Assembly: GCA_001600355.1 (NCBI GenBank)
Contig: BCJU01000001.1
Coordinates: 579,178-643,177, forward strand
Direction: 5' to 3'
Origin: Meira nashicola
Taxonomy: Eukaryota > Basidiomycota > Exobasidiomycetes > Exobasidiales > Brachybasidiaceae
DNA: 64,000 nt
Under the pieces are notes generated by a model that was not told where the DNA came from, ran no database searches, and saw only the letters and a program-made list of their open reading frames with translations. The position numbers and the translations under genes are program-made. This document shows, piece after piece, positions 22,232-32,175 of this stretch (position 1 is its first letter; each line of letters begins with the position of its first letter).

Positions 22232-23965
22232 TTAATGGAATGCAAGTTCTTCATGACCAATCTTTGCTAATTTTTGATCGTAATTGTGATTTCGATATTG
22301 TTCAACGATTCTTGCCAGTAATTCACTTGTACTAACTCCTTCTGTACGTTGAGTAGGCAAAAATCTTCCTTGATCTTTGCAAAAAGAATAAATATCTGAC
22401 ATTTCTGCACTTGATCCTGCACCCGCATATGGTAAATCATCATGTGCCACATAATCAATCGCTAATTTATCCAATATTTCTTGATTGATCACCCAAGGAG
22501 CATCTTCGATCACTTCATCAACCCAACGACAATTTCGTACGGCTGCATACCTTTCTTGTGATGTCATAACGGGCGCATTTTTATGTGCTGCACATAATTC
22601 TGACGAAACAACTCCAACGATCAAATGAACGCAAGGGAAACTTAATTTAGCTTGACGTAATTGTAATGCATGTGCATAATGAAAAAGATCATAAACGCCA
22701 TCAGCATAAATTCGAACAGGTCTTGAAGGATTTTTGCCGCCTTCTGGAGGAGGATTGATACGATATTGTCTTGCTGGATCTGGTTCGTGAATTGCACGAT
22801 GAATAAAGTTGCGAATATTACTAACAGATGCCATGGGTATAGGCTTTTCGATTAAAGAAGAAGGCTTTTGATGTTCATCAGTAATTTGTACGATTGAAAG
22901 ATACGATCTGCTAGGCGTATCTAGAGGAGCAGTTGAGCCGACATGACCGGGCGGACCTTGTACTTTTTCCGCATTTTGAGCGGCGGAAACAGAATGGAAT
23001 CCATGTTGACCCGATCCAGTGACTCCGGGTTGTTGAACGACGGGTGAGCGAGCTGCGAATTCTACATCTCCATCATATGGATTTGCTGCTGCTCCGTCGG
23101 TTAATTCTCCGTCTGTCTCTGATCCATCTGCGTTGGGATGAGCGGTGGTCGATTTCTTTTTCACTTCTCGAATCGTAGTGAGAGGATTTCCTGAAGTTGG
23201 AGCTGGAGCTTTAGGGGTTGTTGCAGAAAGGTTTGTAGGATTAGCAAAATTGGTTGTAGTAACGGGAAGAGTTCCAAGAGAGAGCTTTTTCTCATTTGTT
23301 TTTCCTTCAGCAGCAATATCACTTGCTTCACTGCCTGCGCTTGATTCTTGTCTTGCCAAAGGTTGAGAAGTGGACTTTGATGCGATTATTGGCTCATCAA
23401 AATCTGTTGAACCTGAACTGGTAAGAGCAACAGTTGCACGAGAGAGCATTGCAGAAGTATGTGGATCATTGAAACCGTCTGGTGGTAGGCTTCTTGCAGC
23501 AATTGGGTCGCCTAAACTTGCTTGATGTAATTGTGTCAAATTGACCGCATTTCTTGTAGGTGAACTGCTCAAAGGTGTTTTATCTGCTGAAGCGATGACT
23601 GGTTTACGATGTGCATCTCTCGAATCTACTAAAGCTTTATCTCTTGCAGAAGTAGGTAAAGGTGAAGCAACTGATGTAAAGCGATGAGCGGAAGAAGGTT
23701 GACGTAAAGAAGAAGCTGAATCAGAATAACCCGAAGCATCATCATTATCCTCTTCACTTGCATCACGACTTGAACTAATAAATGCTCCTTCATCATCTTC
23801 TCCCGTTACAGCTCCAGGATTACCTCCCATTCCTTGAGCATGTTGACCTGCTCTTCTATGTGCTAATGCAGAAGCACCTCCACCATGAAAGCGTTTCTTT
23901 TTATGAGTAGTCGAAGATGCTGCAGCAACCGATGCTGAATTATTAGAAGGAGCGGCTGGATCCAT
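22232..23965 (-). CDS. PCT1: Choline-phosphate cytidylyltransferase, N-terminally extended and lacking the C-terminal membrane-binding region
   Basis: A single exon of 577 aa. Residues 1-414 are Ser/Ala/Thr-rich and likely disordered. The cytidylyltransferase domain occupies about 415-560: IYADGVYDLFHYAHAL, LIVGVVSSELC, RCxWVDEV-type RNCRWVDEV, YVAHDDLPY and RTEGVSTS (about 540-547). The family makes CDP-choline from CTP and phosphocholine, the rate-limiting Kennedy-pathway step. The nucleotide-binding signature HxGH reads HYAH here (about 429-432), so the Gly is Ala. Only 30 residues follow RTEGVSTS, with a natural TAA, so the long amphipathic helix that lets yeast and animal enzymes sense membranes is absent. 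Ethanolamine-phosphate cytidylyltransferase has two catalytic domains, so that alternative is unlikely. The gene is head-to-head with MID1. Confidence 0.87.
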   Translation of the reverse strand: MDPAAPSNNSASVAAASSTTHKKKRFHGGGASALAHRRAGQHAQGMGGNPGAVTGEDDEGAFISSSRDASEEDNDDASGYSDSASSLRQPSSAHRFTSVASPLPTSARDKALVDSRDAHRKPVIASADKTPLSSSPTRNAVNLTQLHQASLGDPIAARSLPPDGFNDPHTSAMLSRATVALTSSGSTDFDEPIIASKSTSQPLARQESSAGSEASDIAAEGKTNEKKLSLGTLPVTTTNFANPTNLSATTPKAPAPTSGNPLTTIREVKKKSTTAHPNADGSETDGELTDGAAANPYDGDVEFAARSPVVQQPGVTGSGQHGFHSVSAAQNAEKVQGPPGHVGSTAPLDTPSRSYLSIVQITDEHQKPSSLIEKPIPMASVSNIRNFIHRAIHEPDPARQYRINPPPEGGKNPSRPVRIYADGVYDLFHYAHALQLRQAKLSFPCVHLIVGVVSSELCAAHKNAPVMTSQERYAAVRNCRWVDEVIEDAPWVINQEILDKLAIDYVAHDDLPYAGAGSSAEMSDIYSFCKDQGRFLPTQRTEGVSTSELLARIVEQYRNHNYDQKLAKIGHEELAFH

Positions 23966-24547
23966 TGCAAGGCGTGCAATAAAATAAAAGAAAAGGGGAA
24001 AAGAAAGGACTTTGCTTATACCATCGACTATTTTGCGTTTTCCATTCGATTTTTAAGATGGTCGTGCGAGAGAAATAACAAACAAGTTTTGTATTGCCGT
24101 CTTTAATCATGCTAATCCTTCTTGCCCACGTTTGCCAAAGCAAGACTGAAATTGTACCGAAAAAAGAAAGAAGTCCAACTGTACTAATTTTGGTGCAGTT
24201 GAAAAAGGCCAATGCGTTGCGCTGCGCTGCGCTCGGTAGTGTGTATTGTAACTGTTGAACAAATTCCCTGCGTCCTACGCCCGAGGGAAACTGTACACGC
24301 TTTAAGTTCCGAAGGGGGCTGAGCTTAGAGCTTCAACATTTTAAGAATTTGATACATAGGAAATTGTGTTGCATTTGTGCATTTAGACTAGAGTTCGGTT
24401 TCCTTGCTCTTTCTTATTGTCACCAAAACGTTCGCATCATCATGATCAACCCCTAGACGGGCTTAACATCATATCATTGACGAATCGTGAATACTCTGAT
24501 AAAAAACATTCTTTAAGGGTGCTCGATGTTGAGGCATTCTTGCGAGG
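23966..24547. promoter_or_regulatory. Divergent promoter PCT1 / MID1
   Basis: 582 nt between outward-reading genes. It carries a GC-rich alternating stretch at 24213-24236 containing GCGCTGCGCTGCGC, the strongest of the window's recurrent GCGC motifs alongside the one upstream of IMP3. No coding sequence is seen. Confidence 0.5.
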
Positions 24548-26458
24548 ATGGTGATCTTAACATCACTTTTTAGCCTTCAAAAGCTGGTATACTTGATAAT
24601 AGCTCACGTTCTCTTACTGGATTCTATCTTGGCAAATACGAATGCTGTCAATAATGCTTTTGGTTTCGGATCAGATGGAGATCATTGGGTTCCTCGTCAG
24701 GTTTCTGGCACGGGTACGAAAACTAACGGCGCTTCACCTACGCAATCAAGTAGCATCGTCATATCGACCGAAACACCAGTCTCTTTGGTAGAATCACAAG
24801 TTGTGATGACTATGTTGTCCCTTAATTCTACCTCGCCTGCTAGATTTCAACTCGCAGCACCTTTCAAAAATGCCACTCAACCTCTATACATTGCAGCTAG
24901 TTTATGTTCAGGTCCGGGTATACCGCCTTACGATATCGATAACAGTACCGTTTTAAAAGAATTGGGCTTGGATTATTTTGAAGCGATGCAATCTACCGTT
25001 CCAATAATGTATGTCTCAACAGATACAGCTAATCAATCGCCCGGTCCAGGCAATAAGTTAGGTTCTCCCGATATCGCATACTTTTTAGGAGGGTTGGCAA
25101 CTGATGTCAATTATGATAAGCAGCCAGACGGAGCTTGGATATCCATCTATCCGCCTGCCGATACGCGAAATGTGACGGGAGAATGGACATTAGTTGTAAC
25201 AGCTTCATCCGAAGTTCAACCTTTGAAATTACAACAAACACAAGGAGTACAATTCTCAGATAGTGATCGTAATAATGCATTATTGACAACGTATAATTCC
25301 TCACAAGGTGTTTCTCCTGATCTGACGCTCGTCGTTCTTCCAACAAATGGACTTGGATCTTTACAAAATGCATATTATTACAATTCTTCAATTTGTGCAA
25401 TTGCCGCTGCATATAATAGATTCAATAATATCGATAATGTCGACAAACCTGCCGTCAATCGGTCAGACACATTTAGAGGAAGTCTGTACGATAATACTAC
25501 TCGCGTGCAATGGCAGGTTTCCAACCTTCAACCTTCCACAAATTATTCCGCTTGGTTGGTAGAAGTAGGCAGTAGTGGTGGACCCTCGAGTATTTTGAGC
25601 ACGTCCACTTTATGGCCTTCTGTAAAGTTTACAACGAAGCGATCTGCGAATTGCAGATTGGTGTACGACATTGACTTTTGTCCTTCAGTTGCCTATTCGA
25701 TACCGGTATCACCTAGTGTCTCTACCGAAAAAGCGCTATCGATCATCAATGCAACATTTTCGCCAAATTTTGCCAATTTTAGCGCAACACTCGATACATT
25801 TCCTTGTGGTGATAAAAGTTTTGGTCAATACAGTGCTTTACAGACTTGTGGAATGTGTAAAAATGCATATCGAGATTGGCTTTGTGCAGTCACCATGCCT
25901 CGCTGCACTGATTCTTTACCATCCGTAAACAATCAAACAAGTGCCGCTTATCCGGATCCGTTTGCCCTTATGGGCATCGAAACTCCTCTGAATACGGATT
26001 TGTTGCCCTACATTATCAATCGCAAAAACGATAGTAGACAGGCCTACATTGATGCAGAAAATGGGTTAGATGCCGGAGATTATGGTGAAGTATTACCGTG
26101 CATTTACACTTGTTATGCCGTTGCGAGTAGTTGTCCTCAACCTCTAATACAATGGTATTGCCCTTTGTGGGATATTACAGCACAATCGCAATATGGCACC
26201 TTTGCTGATGCTGGTGAAGGAGGATTAGGCGAAGGAAAGAATGGTGGAGCAGGTGAATATGGTCAAAGGTTTGGAGGTCCTACCAGATTCGTTGCTCAAG
26301 ACGGCTTCGGTAACGTATTTTGTAATAGCATGGGCGTTCAAAAGCGCTTTTTAGGTATCGGACATCCCTCTTCTGCATTCACTCTCAAATCACCTTCTCT
26401 AGCTTATATGAGCTTAAGTATGGCTCTTGCGATCGTTTTCCTTTTCATGGACGTTTAA
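24548..26458 (+). CDS. MID1: MID1-type calcium channel regulatory subunit
   Basis: A single exon of 636 aa. It begins with a signal-peptide-like hydrophobic stretch (about 5-29), followed by an extracellular region with many N-x-S/T sites. The C-terminal third is Cys-rich in the MID1 pattern: CGDKSFGQYSALQTCGMCKNAYRDWLCAVTMPRC (starting near residue 425) and LPCIYTCYAVASSCPQ..WYCPLWD (about 518-545). The protein ends in a hydrophobic segment, SLAYMSLSMALAIVFLFM, that could be a membrane anchor or GPI signal. MID1 partners the Cch1 pore subunit in the fungal plasma-membrane Ca2+ channel used during mating and stress. Length is somewhat above yeast MID1 (548 aa). The gene is tail-to-tail with the ARMT1-like gene. 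Confidence 0.92.
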   Translation: MVILTSLFSLQKLVYLIIAHVLLLDSILANTNAVNNAFGFGSDGDHWVPRQVSGTGTKTNGASPTQSSSIVISTETPVSLVESQVVMTMLSLNSTSPARFQLAAPFKNATQPLYIAASLCSGPGIPPYDIDNSTVLKELGLDYFEAMQSTVPIMYVSTDTANQSPGPGNKLGSPDIAYFLGGLATDVNYDKQPDGAWISIYPPADTRNVTGEWTLVVTASSEVQPLKLQQTQGVQFSDSDRNNALLTTYNSSQGVSPDLTLVVLPTNGLGSLQNAYYYNSSICAIAAAYNRFNNIDNVDKPAVNRSDTFRGSLYDNTTRVQWQVSNLQPSTNYSAWLVEVGSSGGPSSILSTSTLWPSVKFTTKRSANCRLVYDIDFCPSVAYSIPVSPSVSTEKALSIINATFSPNFANFSATLDTFPCGDKSFGQYSALQTCGMCKNAYRDWLCAVTMPRCTDSLPSVNNQTSAAYPDPFALMGIETPLNTDLLPYIINRKNDSRQAYIDAENGLDAGDYGEVLPCIYTCYAVASSCPQPLIQWYCPLWDITAQSQYGTFADAGEGGLGEGKNGGAGEYGQRFGGPTRFVAQDGFGNVFCNSMGVQKRFLGIGHPSSAFTLKSPSLAYMSLSMALAIVFLFMDV

Positions 26459-26645
26459 TATTTCAAACAAGCACTCAATTCTTTCTCCTTTTGCACTTAA
26501 CTTTTGCATCGATTGCACTTATTTCTCATCTTATCATACTGTATCGTATTCATCTCATAAATTTCATCAGGAAGAGGTCATTCAGTCGAAATACATGTTT
26601 GAGCATACCAATTGTTGTTGTTATAATATGCTATATATTTTTAAA

Positions 26646-28216
26646 TTACTTGCCCAAGTTGACAGGAACATCTTTGCGACCATCAGAAAGGAGCACGACT
26701 GCATACTTTCCAGAAATTCTCCAGCCAGGCTCTTCTTTGTCCAATCGATCAGCGACTTCATTATCAACGCCTACAACGACATCAGATTTAATGGTACGCA
26801 AACTTGCCACAGGTGGTGCGCCATCTTCGCTTGCCAAAGGACCGATTGCCATATTAAAAGGTAAATCGCTTGGCGTTTGACAATCATATGTCAATTTACG
26901 ATGGTTCAAATCACCTTTGAAAATCACTAAATCACTCTCACTCAAATGCAAGAACAGATCTGGTGCTTCATTACTGATGCTCCAGAATGTATATCCTGTA
27001 CACCAGAAAGGATGTTGTTCGTATACCCACTTTCCTTCCTTTTCGTATTGTTTCCATCGGTTTCCGATTTGACGTAAGCTGGCAATTTGATCATCTGTTG
27101 CGCCTGAGAACAAACTTCCATGAATCATTGAGTTCAAAAGCCAATTCCAATCTTTACGAGTAACATCAGAAACGAACCAAGCGAATCTCTTACCATGGAA
27201 GTGAATTTCAGAGGCAATGCCTGATTGAATCAACCAATCTGCATAAACGCAATCACAGTATAGCTCAAAACCAGCATTATCTAAAACGAAATCGATTCTG
27301 CCTCCTTTCATGTTACTGGCTAACTTCCAAAGTCGGTCTAAGTGGTTGCCCAAAATGTTCTTTTCAGTGGCAGCCAAATGTTCACCACCGGTAGATTGCA
27401 AATTCTTGATATCATCTTCAGTCATATTGATCAATAAGCTTAAATCGGTTGCATTACCCCACAAACAAACTTGTGTGAGTTCATGGAAGATCAATTCTCT
27501 TGCTTTCAATTTTTCATCTTCTGATGCATTTGCTTCGTAATGGAAAGGCTCTGCAAATCTTTGCGATAGTTCGAAAACGGCCGTATTACTACGTGAGAAG
27601 GTGTCACACTTTTGACGGAAGAAGACATCATAGGTCGACCAATATTTGGAGATTGAGAAGCATTCATGCAATCTGCGATATTTATATGCTTCAGCAAACA
27701 GCCAAGGACTGTTCAAGAAAGTTGATTCGCGGAAGAATTTTGCCAATTCTCTATTCCAAAGGGGAATATCACCTTCACCATCATCTTTGATAGGTCGAAG
27801 TTTGGCATTATTTTGTAGATCGTGCATTAAGACATGCATACGGTCAATGCATCCATTCAAATCAATCATCAACTCTTCTTCCGATTGTTCATTTAGAGTT
27901 TTGATTGTGTCATCGATTGCCTTACCCAGAATGGTCGGCAATCGCTTTCCCATCGTTTCATGGGCAAAACTGAATTCGTGGTAACCTCTGTAAGCTGGCC
28001 ATGGGGGATTGTTAGGATCTACGCGAGAAGCAGTACGAGGGAAGTTCTGAAATGGGAAAGACATATCGGTAAGCATATATTCTTTTTTTTGCCTTTAGAC
28101 AGCAGAGAAACACTCACATTTGTTGCTCCAAAACCTTGACGTTTTGGAGGCAAGTTGCCCAAATTGAGCACAGTACGTGGAGCTGGCTTTGCTGATGGGT
28201 GATCACGATTAGCCAT
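26646..28216 (-). CDS. DUF89/ARMT1-type metal-dependent phosphatase
   Basis: Two exons on the minus strand, 28216-28118 and 28046-26646, encode 499 aa. The 71-nt intron (GTGAGT..TTTCAG) is in phase 0. Exon 1 begins MANRDHPSAKPAPR; an upstream frame start at 28231 is GTG. The DUF89 fold is shown by WGNATDLS, DNAGFELYCD (about 289-298), FVSDVTRKD and VIFKGDLNHRKL, which carry the Asp/Asn/Lys residues of the metal- and phosphate-binding site. Family members such as yeast YMR027W and human ARMT1 are Co/Mn/Ni-dependent phosphatases proposed to clear damaging sugar phosphates; a carboxyl-methyltransferase activity has also been reported for the human protein. All key motifs look intact. Confidence 0.92.
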
Positions 28217-29022
28217 GATGAACAATATCACAAGTGCTGTACGAGTCTTGGAAAGAAAGGACAGATGAGATGGTCGTAAGGAAAGAAAGCAAGCTCTTGC
28301 GAATCGGTTCCTTTCGGAATCTGAGATAACTGTGCAAGCTTAAAGATCGTAAGGTCTACAATGCCATTCATTTACGTGTATGAATCGAGAAGTTATGTAC
28401 ATGCACGAATGTATGCAAGTTACAATACGATAGATGAAAGGGCACTGTCGGAATGTGCCTTTGAATTTGAACGTGTGTAATTGGAATATTAAACTTTTAC
28501 AGTCTAATCTGCCCTGTGTCTGGCCTCTCAAAAAAAGTTGTTGTTCTCTAGCAGGGACAAAAATGGACTCCAAAGGGTTAAAATCCAGCACTACAACTTC
28601 TGCATCATCATTATCTCCACTTTTAGCAGGGGTTTATGAGCACATGCTCAGCGCCCTTTCCCGTCAATCGGACTTTTATCTACAGATCTTTTCCGTAGGG
28701 TTACTTACTGTACGCCTAGCGCCAAGTCAAATTACATGTTAGACTACATGCACAGCCCAAAGATGTGGTCTATGTGTACTAAGCTGCGAAACGGTACACG
28801 TTGCCGGCGAGCAAAAAAGAAAGGCTAGGCTTGTTTTGTGGCTGTTTGCCTAAAGGTGCGGGGGATTAAGTATTGCGTTTGTGTATGTAAGCGGTAATAC
28901 TTTCAATATCTCGGTCCACGCGACAAGGAACAAAAGGGAATGGAGTACACCCACTCGACTTCCAACACAACTATTGAAGATCTTCTTGGATATTGAAATT
29001 CGAGAAAGGATAATAAGGTACA
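28217..29022. other. Divergent intergenic region ARMT1-like / RING-CH gene
   Basis: 806 nt between outward-reading genes. The short frame at 28434-28742 lacks any domain. Several TGCA/TGTATGCA-type motifs occur near 28395-28420. No RNA gene is recognised. Confidence 0.45.
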
Positions 29023-30873
29023 ATGTCTTTTAATCAAAGTCAAGGAGAATCTTCTCGAAATGCAAGAGAAAATGGACAAGAATCAGAGCAAATTAGTTGG
29101 AGCATACATGCTGCACCCGAATCATCACAAGAAGATGAAGGTAGCAGTAGCAGCGGCAGCAGTGAAGACGGGCCAAGCAATTCACGAAGGAATGCTCAAA
29201 GATTAGAACAAGACCATGCTATACGCTTAGCTCATGCTATGACACACAATCCAGCAGATGCACTCTTGCCTTCTCCTCCACGTTCACCTCCAAGAGCAAT
29301 ACCTAATCCTTATGCGGGATTTTCACAAACTTCACAGAATACCAATATATCGTCAGAATCAAATATCAAGATAATTACAGTGAATGACGTAAAGAATCGT
29401 AATTGTTGGATTTGTTCAGATGGTGATGCAGATGAAGCAGAATTAGGTGGACCTCCGAGAAAATGGATTCATCCTTGTAAATGCAGCTTGATGGCTCACG
29501 AGGAATGTCTTTTGACTTGGATTCGAACAAGACGTACACGTGATCCCAAAAAGCCGATTCAATGTCCCCAATGCTCTCATATTTATGGAATCCTTGAACA
29601 AAAACCGGGATTGTTACGATTGTTCGAATCAGGAAATAAGCTGTTACGAGATGCATTACCGATAGCAACAGCCGGGGTCGTTGGTGGGAGTGTACTTGTA
29701 GCAGCAACGGCTTACGGATGTGCGGCCATTCGATTATGGGTCGGTAAAGATGCTGCTGGTAGAGTGCTTGGCGGTAAATGGCCATGGCATTATTATCTAG
29801 ATATCCCAATAATTCCGTTCGCTTTGGTCTTCTCGCGATTTAGAGTCTTGGATTATTCCCTGACCTACATACCAACAATGGTACTCTGGCCCATTATGAT
29901 GTTTCATATGCCTTATTTGACGGATTATACCGGCTATTATACCTCATTACGTAGAGGTATGACCAGACGTAGATGGGACGATGCAAGCTATCGTTCAAAT
30001 TCTCAATATCTTGTATCTCCTGGACGAACATACCCTCCAAGTCCTGGTTTGACCATCTTGCTGGTACCATGGGTCAGAGCCGCTTATATCATGCTCAAAT
30101 ATCGTATCACCAGAAAGGTTTTGGCGCCATTCTCTCGTCGGGTTACGACTAATGGTAATGGAAGAAACGAGACTGGACGTAGACAGACTCGATTAATTGT
30201 GATTGGCGAAGATGCTCCTGTTGAAGGATTAGATCAAGATGGAACAGTCAATGTGGACGAGAATGGAAACCCACGTGAATTACCTCCAGGTGCCGAAGCA
30301 ATCGAGAACGATCGGACAGTGTATGTTTCAGCTCAAAGTCTGGCCCGATTGATTATCGGTGCACTGAGTGGCCCTTTGATCGCTAATCTGATGGGAAAAC
30401 TCCTTGCAAAAGCAGCTTCTTACAGTAACTTCTTACGACGCTTCTTAGGAATGGATAGTTTCCTTCCACCACGCTATGGTTCTCGTAATCCAACTAGAAG
30501 TGCTACTCCATCAGCCACGCAAAGTACACCTTTAGGAAGGTTGTTCTCAACTGGCTCAATCTTTCCAAAGCCTTCCGACGAAGATTTCTCGACACAATCC
30601 ACTGCCTCTGTAGTACACGAAGTAAGCGACGGCATGACTTGGTTCCGTACAACAGGTACGTTTGATGATCTTGATCCAGTATGGTTCCGTAATGCAATTG
30701 GAGCTGGTATCTTTATCGTGATTAAGGATATTGTACAATTGCGCTATCGTTATTTGCGTCTTGAGCATGCAAGGGAAGGTGCGAAACGGACTAAGATTGT
30801 CGATCGACCATTTGTCGGTGGAATCGTGGGTGAGTTGGAACTCCGCGATGAAGGGGAGAAAAAATCAATTTAG
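29023..30873 (+). CDS. RING-CH (MARCH-type) membrane E3 ubiquitin ligase
   Basis: A single exon of 616 aa. An acidic/Ser N-terminus is followed by a C4HC3 RING-CH finger with Cys128, Cys131, Cys152, Cys154, His159, Cys162, Cys181 and Cys184 (blocks CWIC, CKC, HEEC, CPQC). Hydrophobic segments follow at about 210-232 and 255-305, with a further one near 435-465 and one near 560-575, so a multi-pass membrane protein is likely. MARCH-type ligases ubiquitinate membrane proteins; animal MARCH5 at the mitochondrial surface and yeast Ssm4/Doa10 at the ER share the finger. Which compartment applies here is not shown by sequence. The C-terminus is short and basic. Confidence 0.88.
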   Translation: MSFNQSQGESSRNARENGQESEQISWSIHAAPESSQEDEGSSSSGSSEDGPSNSRRNAQRLEQDHAIRLAHAMTHNPADALLPSPPRSPPRAIPNPYAGFSQTSQNTNISSESNIKIITVNDVKNRNCWICSDGDADEAELGGPPRKWIHPCKCSLMAHEECLLTWIRTRRTRDPKKPIQCPQCSHIYGILEQKPGLLRLFESGNKLLRDALPIATAGVVGGSVLVAATAYGCAAIRLWVGKDAAGRVLGGKWPWHYYLDIPIIPFALVFSRFRVLDYSLTYIPTMVLWPIMMFHMPYLTDYTGYYTSLRRGMTRRRWDDASYRSNSQYLVSPGRTYPPSPGLTILLVPWVRAAYIMLKYRITRKVLAPFSRRVTTNGNGRNETGRRQTRLIVIGEDAPVEGLDQDGTVNVDENGNPRELPPGAEAIENDRTVYVSAQSLARLIIGALSGPLIANLMGKLLAKAASYSNFLRRFLGMDSFLPPRYGSRNPTRSATPSATQSTPLGRLFSTGSIFPKPSDEDFSTQSTASVVHEVSDGMTWFRTTGTFDDLDPVWFRNAIGAGIFIVIKDIVQLRYRYLRLEHAREGAKRTKIVDRPFVGGIVGELELRDEGEKKSI

Positions 30874-31225
30874 ATTTCAAGAGAGACAGATGCTGTTCTG
30901 AATCCTTTTTACAACAATGTACAAAATTGTATTCTCACCTCTTTTAATATTATTCAATCACCTGATAGTAGACACTTGCTTAAACTTTATAATAATTGAT
31001 TTGACAAAGAAAGAGCAATTCTCAAAACAAAATGTGTCAGAGTGTATATAGGGTTGCGGGTCTGGTGAGCTAGAGTACATAGATACATATTAAATGAAGA
31101 AGCAAAGAGGAGAAAGAGGATAAGAGGAAGCAAGAAATTGAAAAGATCTAAAAGAAAGCGTGATAGTCCCAATCTACTACCCACGACAAAAACTGATTCA
31201 ATGTCATAAACACAGTTGTTTTCTC

Positions 31226-32175
31226 TCAGCAATTGCATGCATCATTGGATCCTTGACCACCTCCGCGCAAATCAACGCCTGCTCTTCCTGCCTGCGACCC
31301 AGCACCGCTTCCCATCAAGTTACTACCTCCAGCTCTGCCACCTCTTTGTGCATTTGCTGCTTGTTCTAGTGGCAATTTTCTGGCAATCATGGTAAACAAT
31401 TCCGAAACGTTGTATGAATCCTTTGCAGATGTTTCAAGGAACAATAAATTTTCCTCTGCAGCATATTTTTCTGCCTCTTCTGTTTGCACTGCCCTTCTGC
31501 TTGCCAAATCAGTCTTATTACCTGCCAATGCGATAATTATATTTGAATCTGCTTGTCTCTGCAATTCACGAATCCATGATTTGGCTTTCTCCAACGAAGA
31601 CTGTTGAAGGATATGTAGCATGGAAAAGTCAATAACCTCAATCAATCATCATCCATCGTTGCAAATTACTTACAGGTTGAGTGATATCGTATACTACCAC
31701 AGCACAATTTGCGTTTCTGTAATACATAGGAGCTAGTGATTTGTATCTCTCTTGTCCAGCAGTGTCCCTGATGACATCACAAAGATCAGCAAGCGCACTT
31801 AGCTTTCAAATTTCAGGAAGAAACTCACCAAATTTCAAATTTCACTGTTGTCTGTTCATCGAGGCTGACTGTTTGTGTAAGGAAAGCGGCTGATTCATGC
31901 AAATTGTAGATATGAATTATCAGTATCGATAGCAAAAGTGACGTATTTGAATAGTGACCAAACTTACCTCCGATTGTACTCTCTCTATAATCATCAAATT
32001 GATCTTTGACAAAGCGAAGGACAAGACTGTAAAGATGGTGAAAGAGTCGAATGTTTAGTTGATGAAGAGGTGAACATACTTTCAACGTGGCACTTTTGAC
32101 TTACCTTGACTTTCCCACAGCAGATTCTCCCAAGAGGACCAATTTGAAGCTCAAAGGAGAGCGTGAAGATGTCAT
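31226..32175 (-). CDS. YPT5: RAB5-type small GTPase (Ypt5/Vps21)
   Basis: Five exons on the minus strand: 32175-32105, 32026-31968, 31889-31829, 31767-31674 and 31600-31226. Introns are 78, 78, 61 and 70 nt, all GT-AG. The joined protein is 219 aa with every GTPase motif intact: P-loop GESAVGKS (16-23), switch I STIGAAF, WDTAGQE (64-70), GNKTD (122-126) and ETSAK (151-155). It ends in Cys-Asn-Cys, a site for double geranylgeranylation. The effector region matches RAB5, the early-endosome GTPase that drives endosome fusion. With four introns, this gene stands out among mostly single-exon neighbours. It is head-to-head with the double-RRM gene. Confidence 0.97.
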
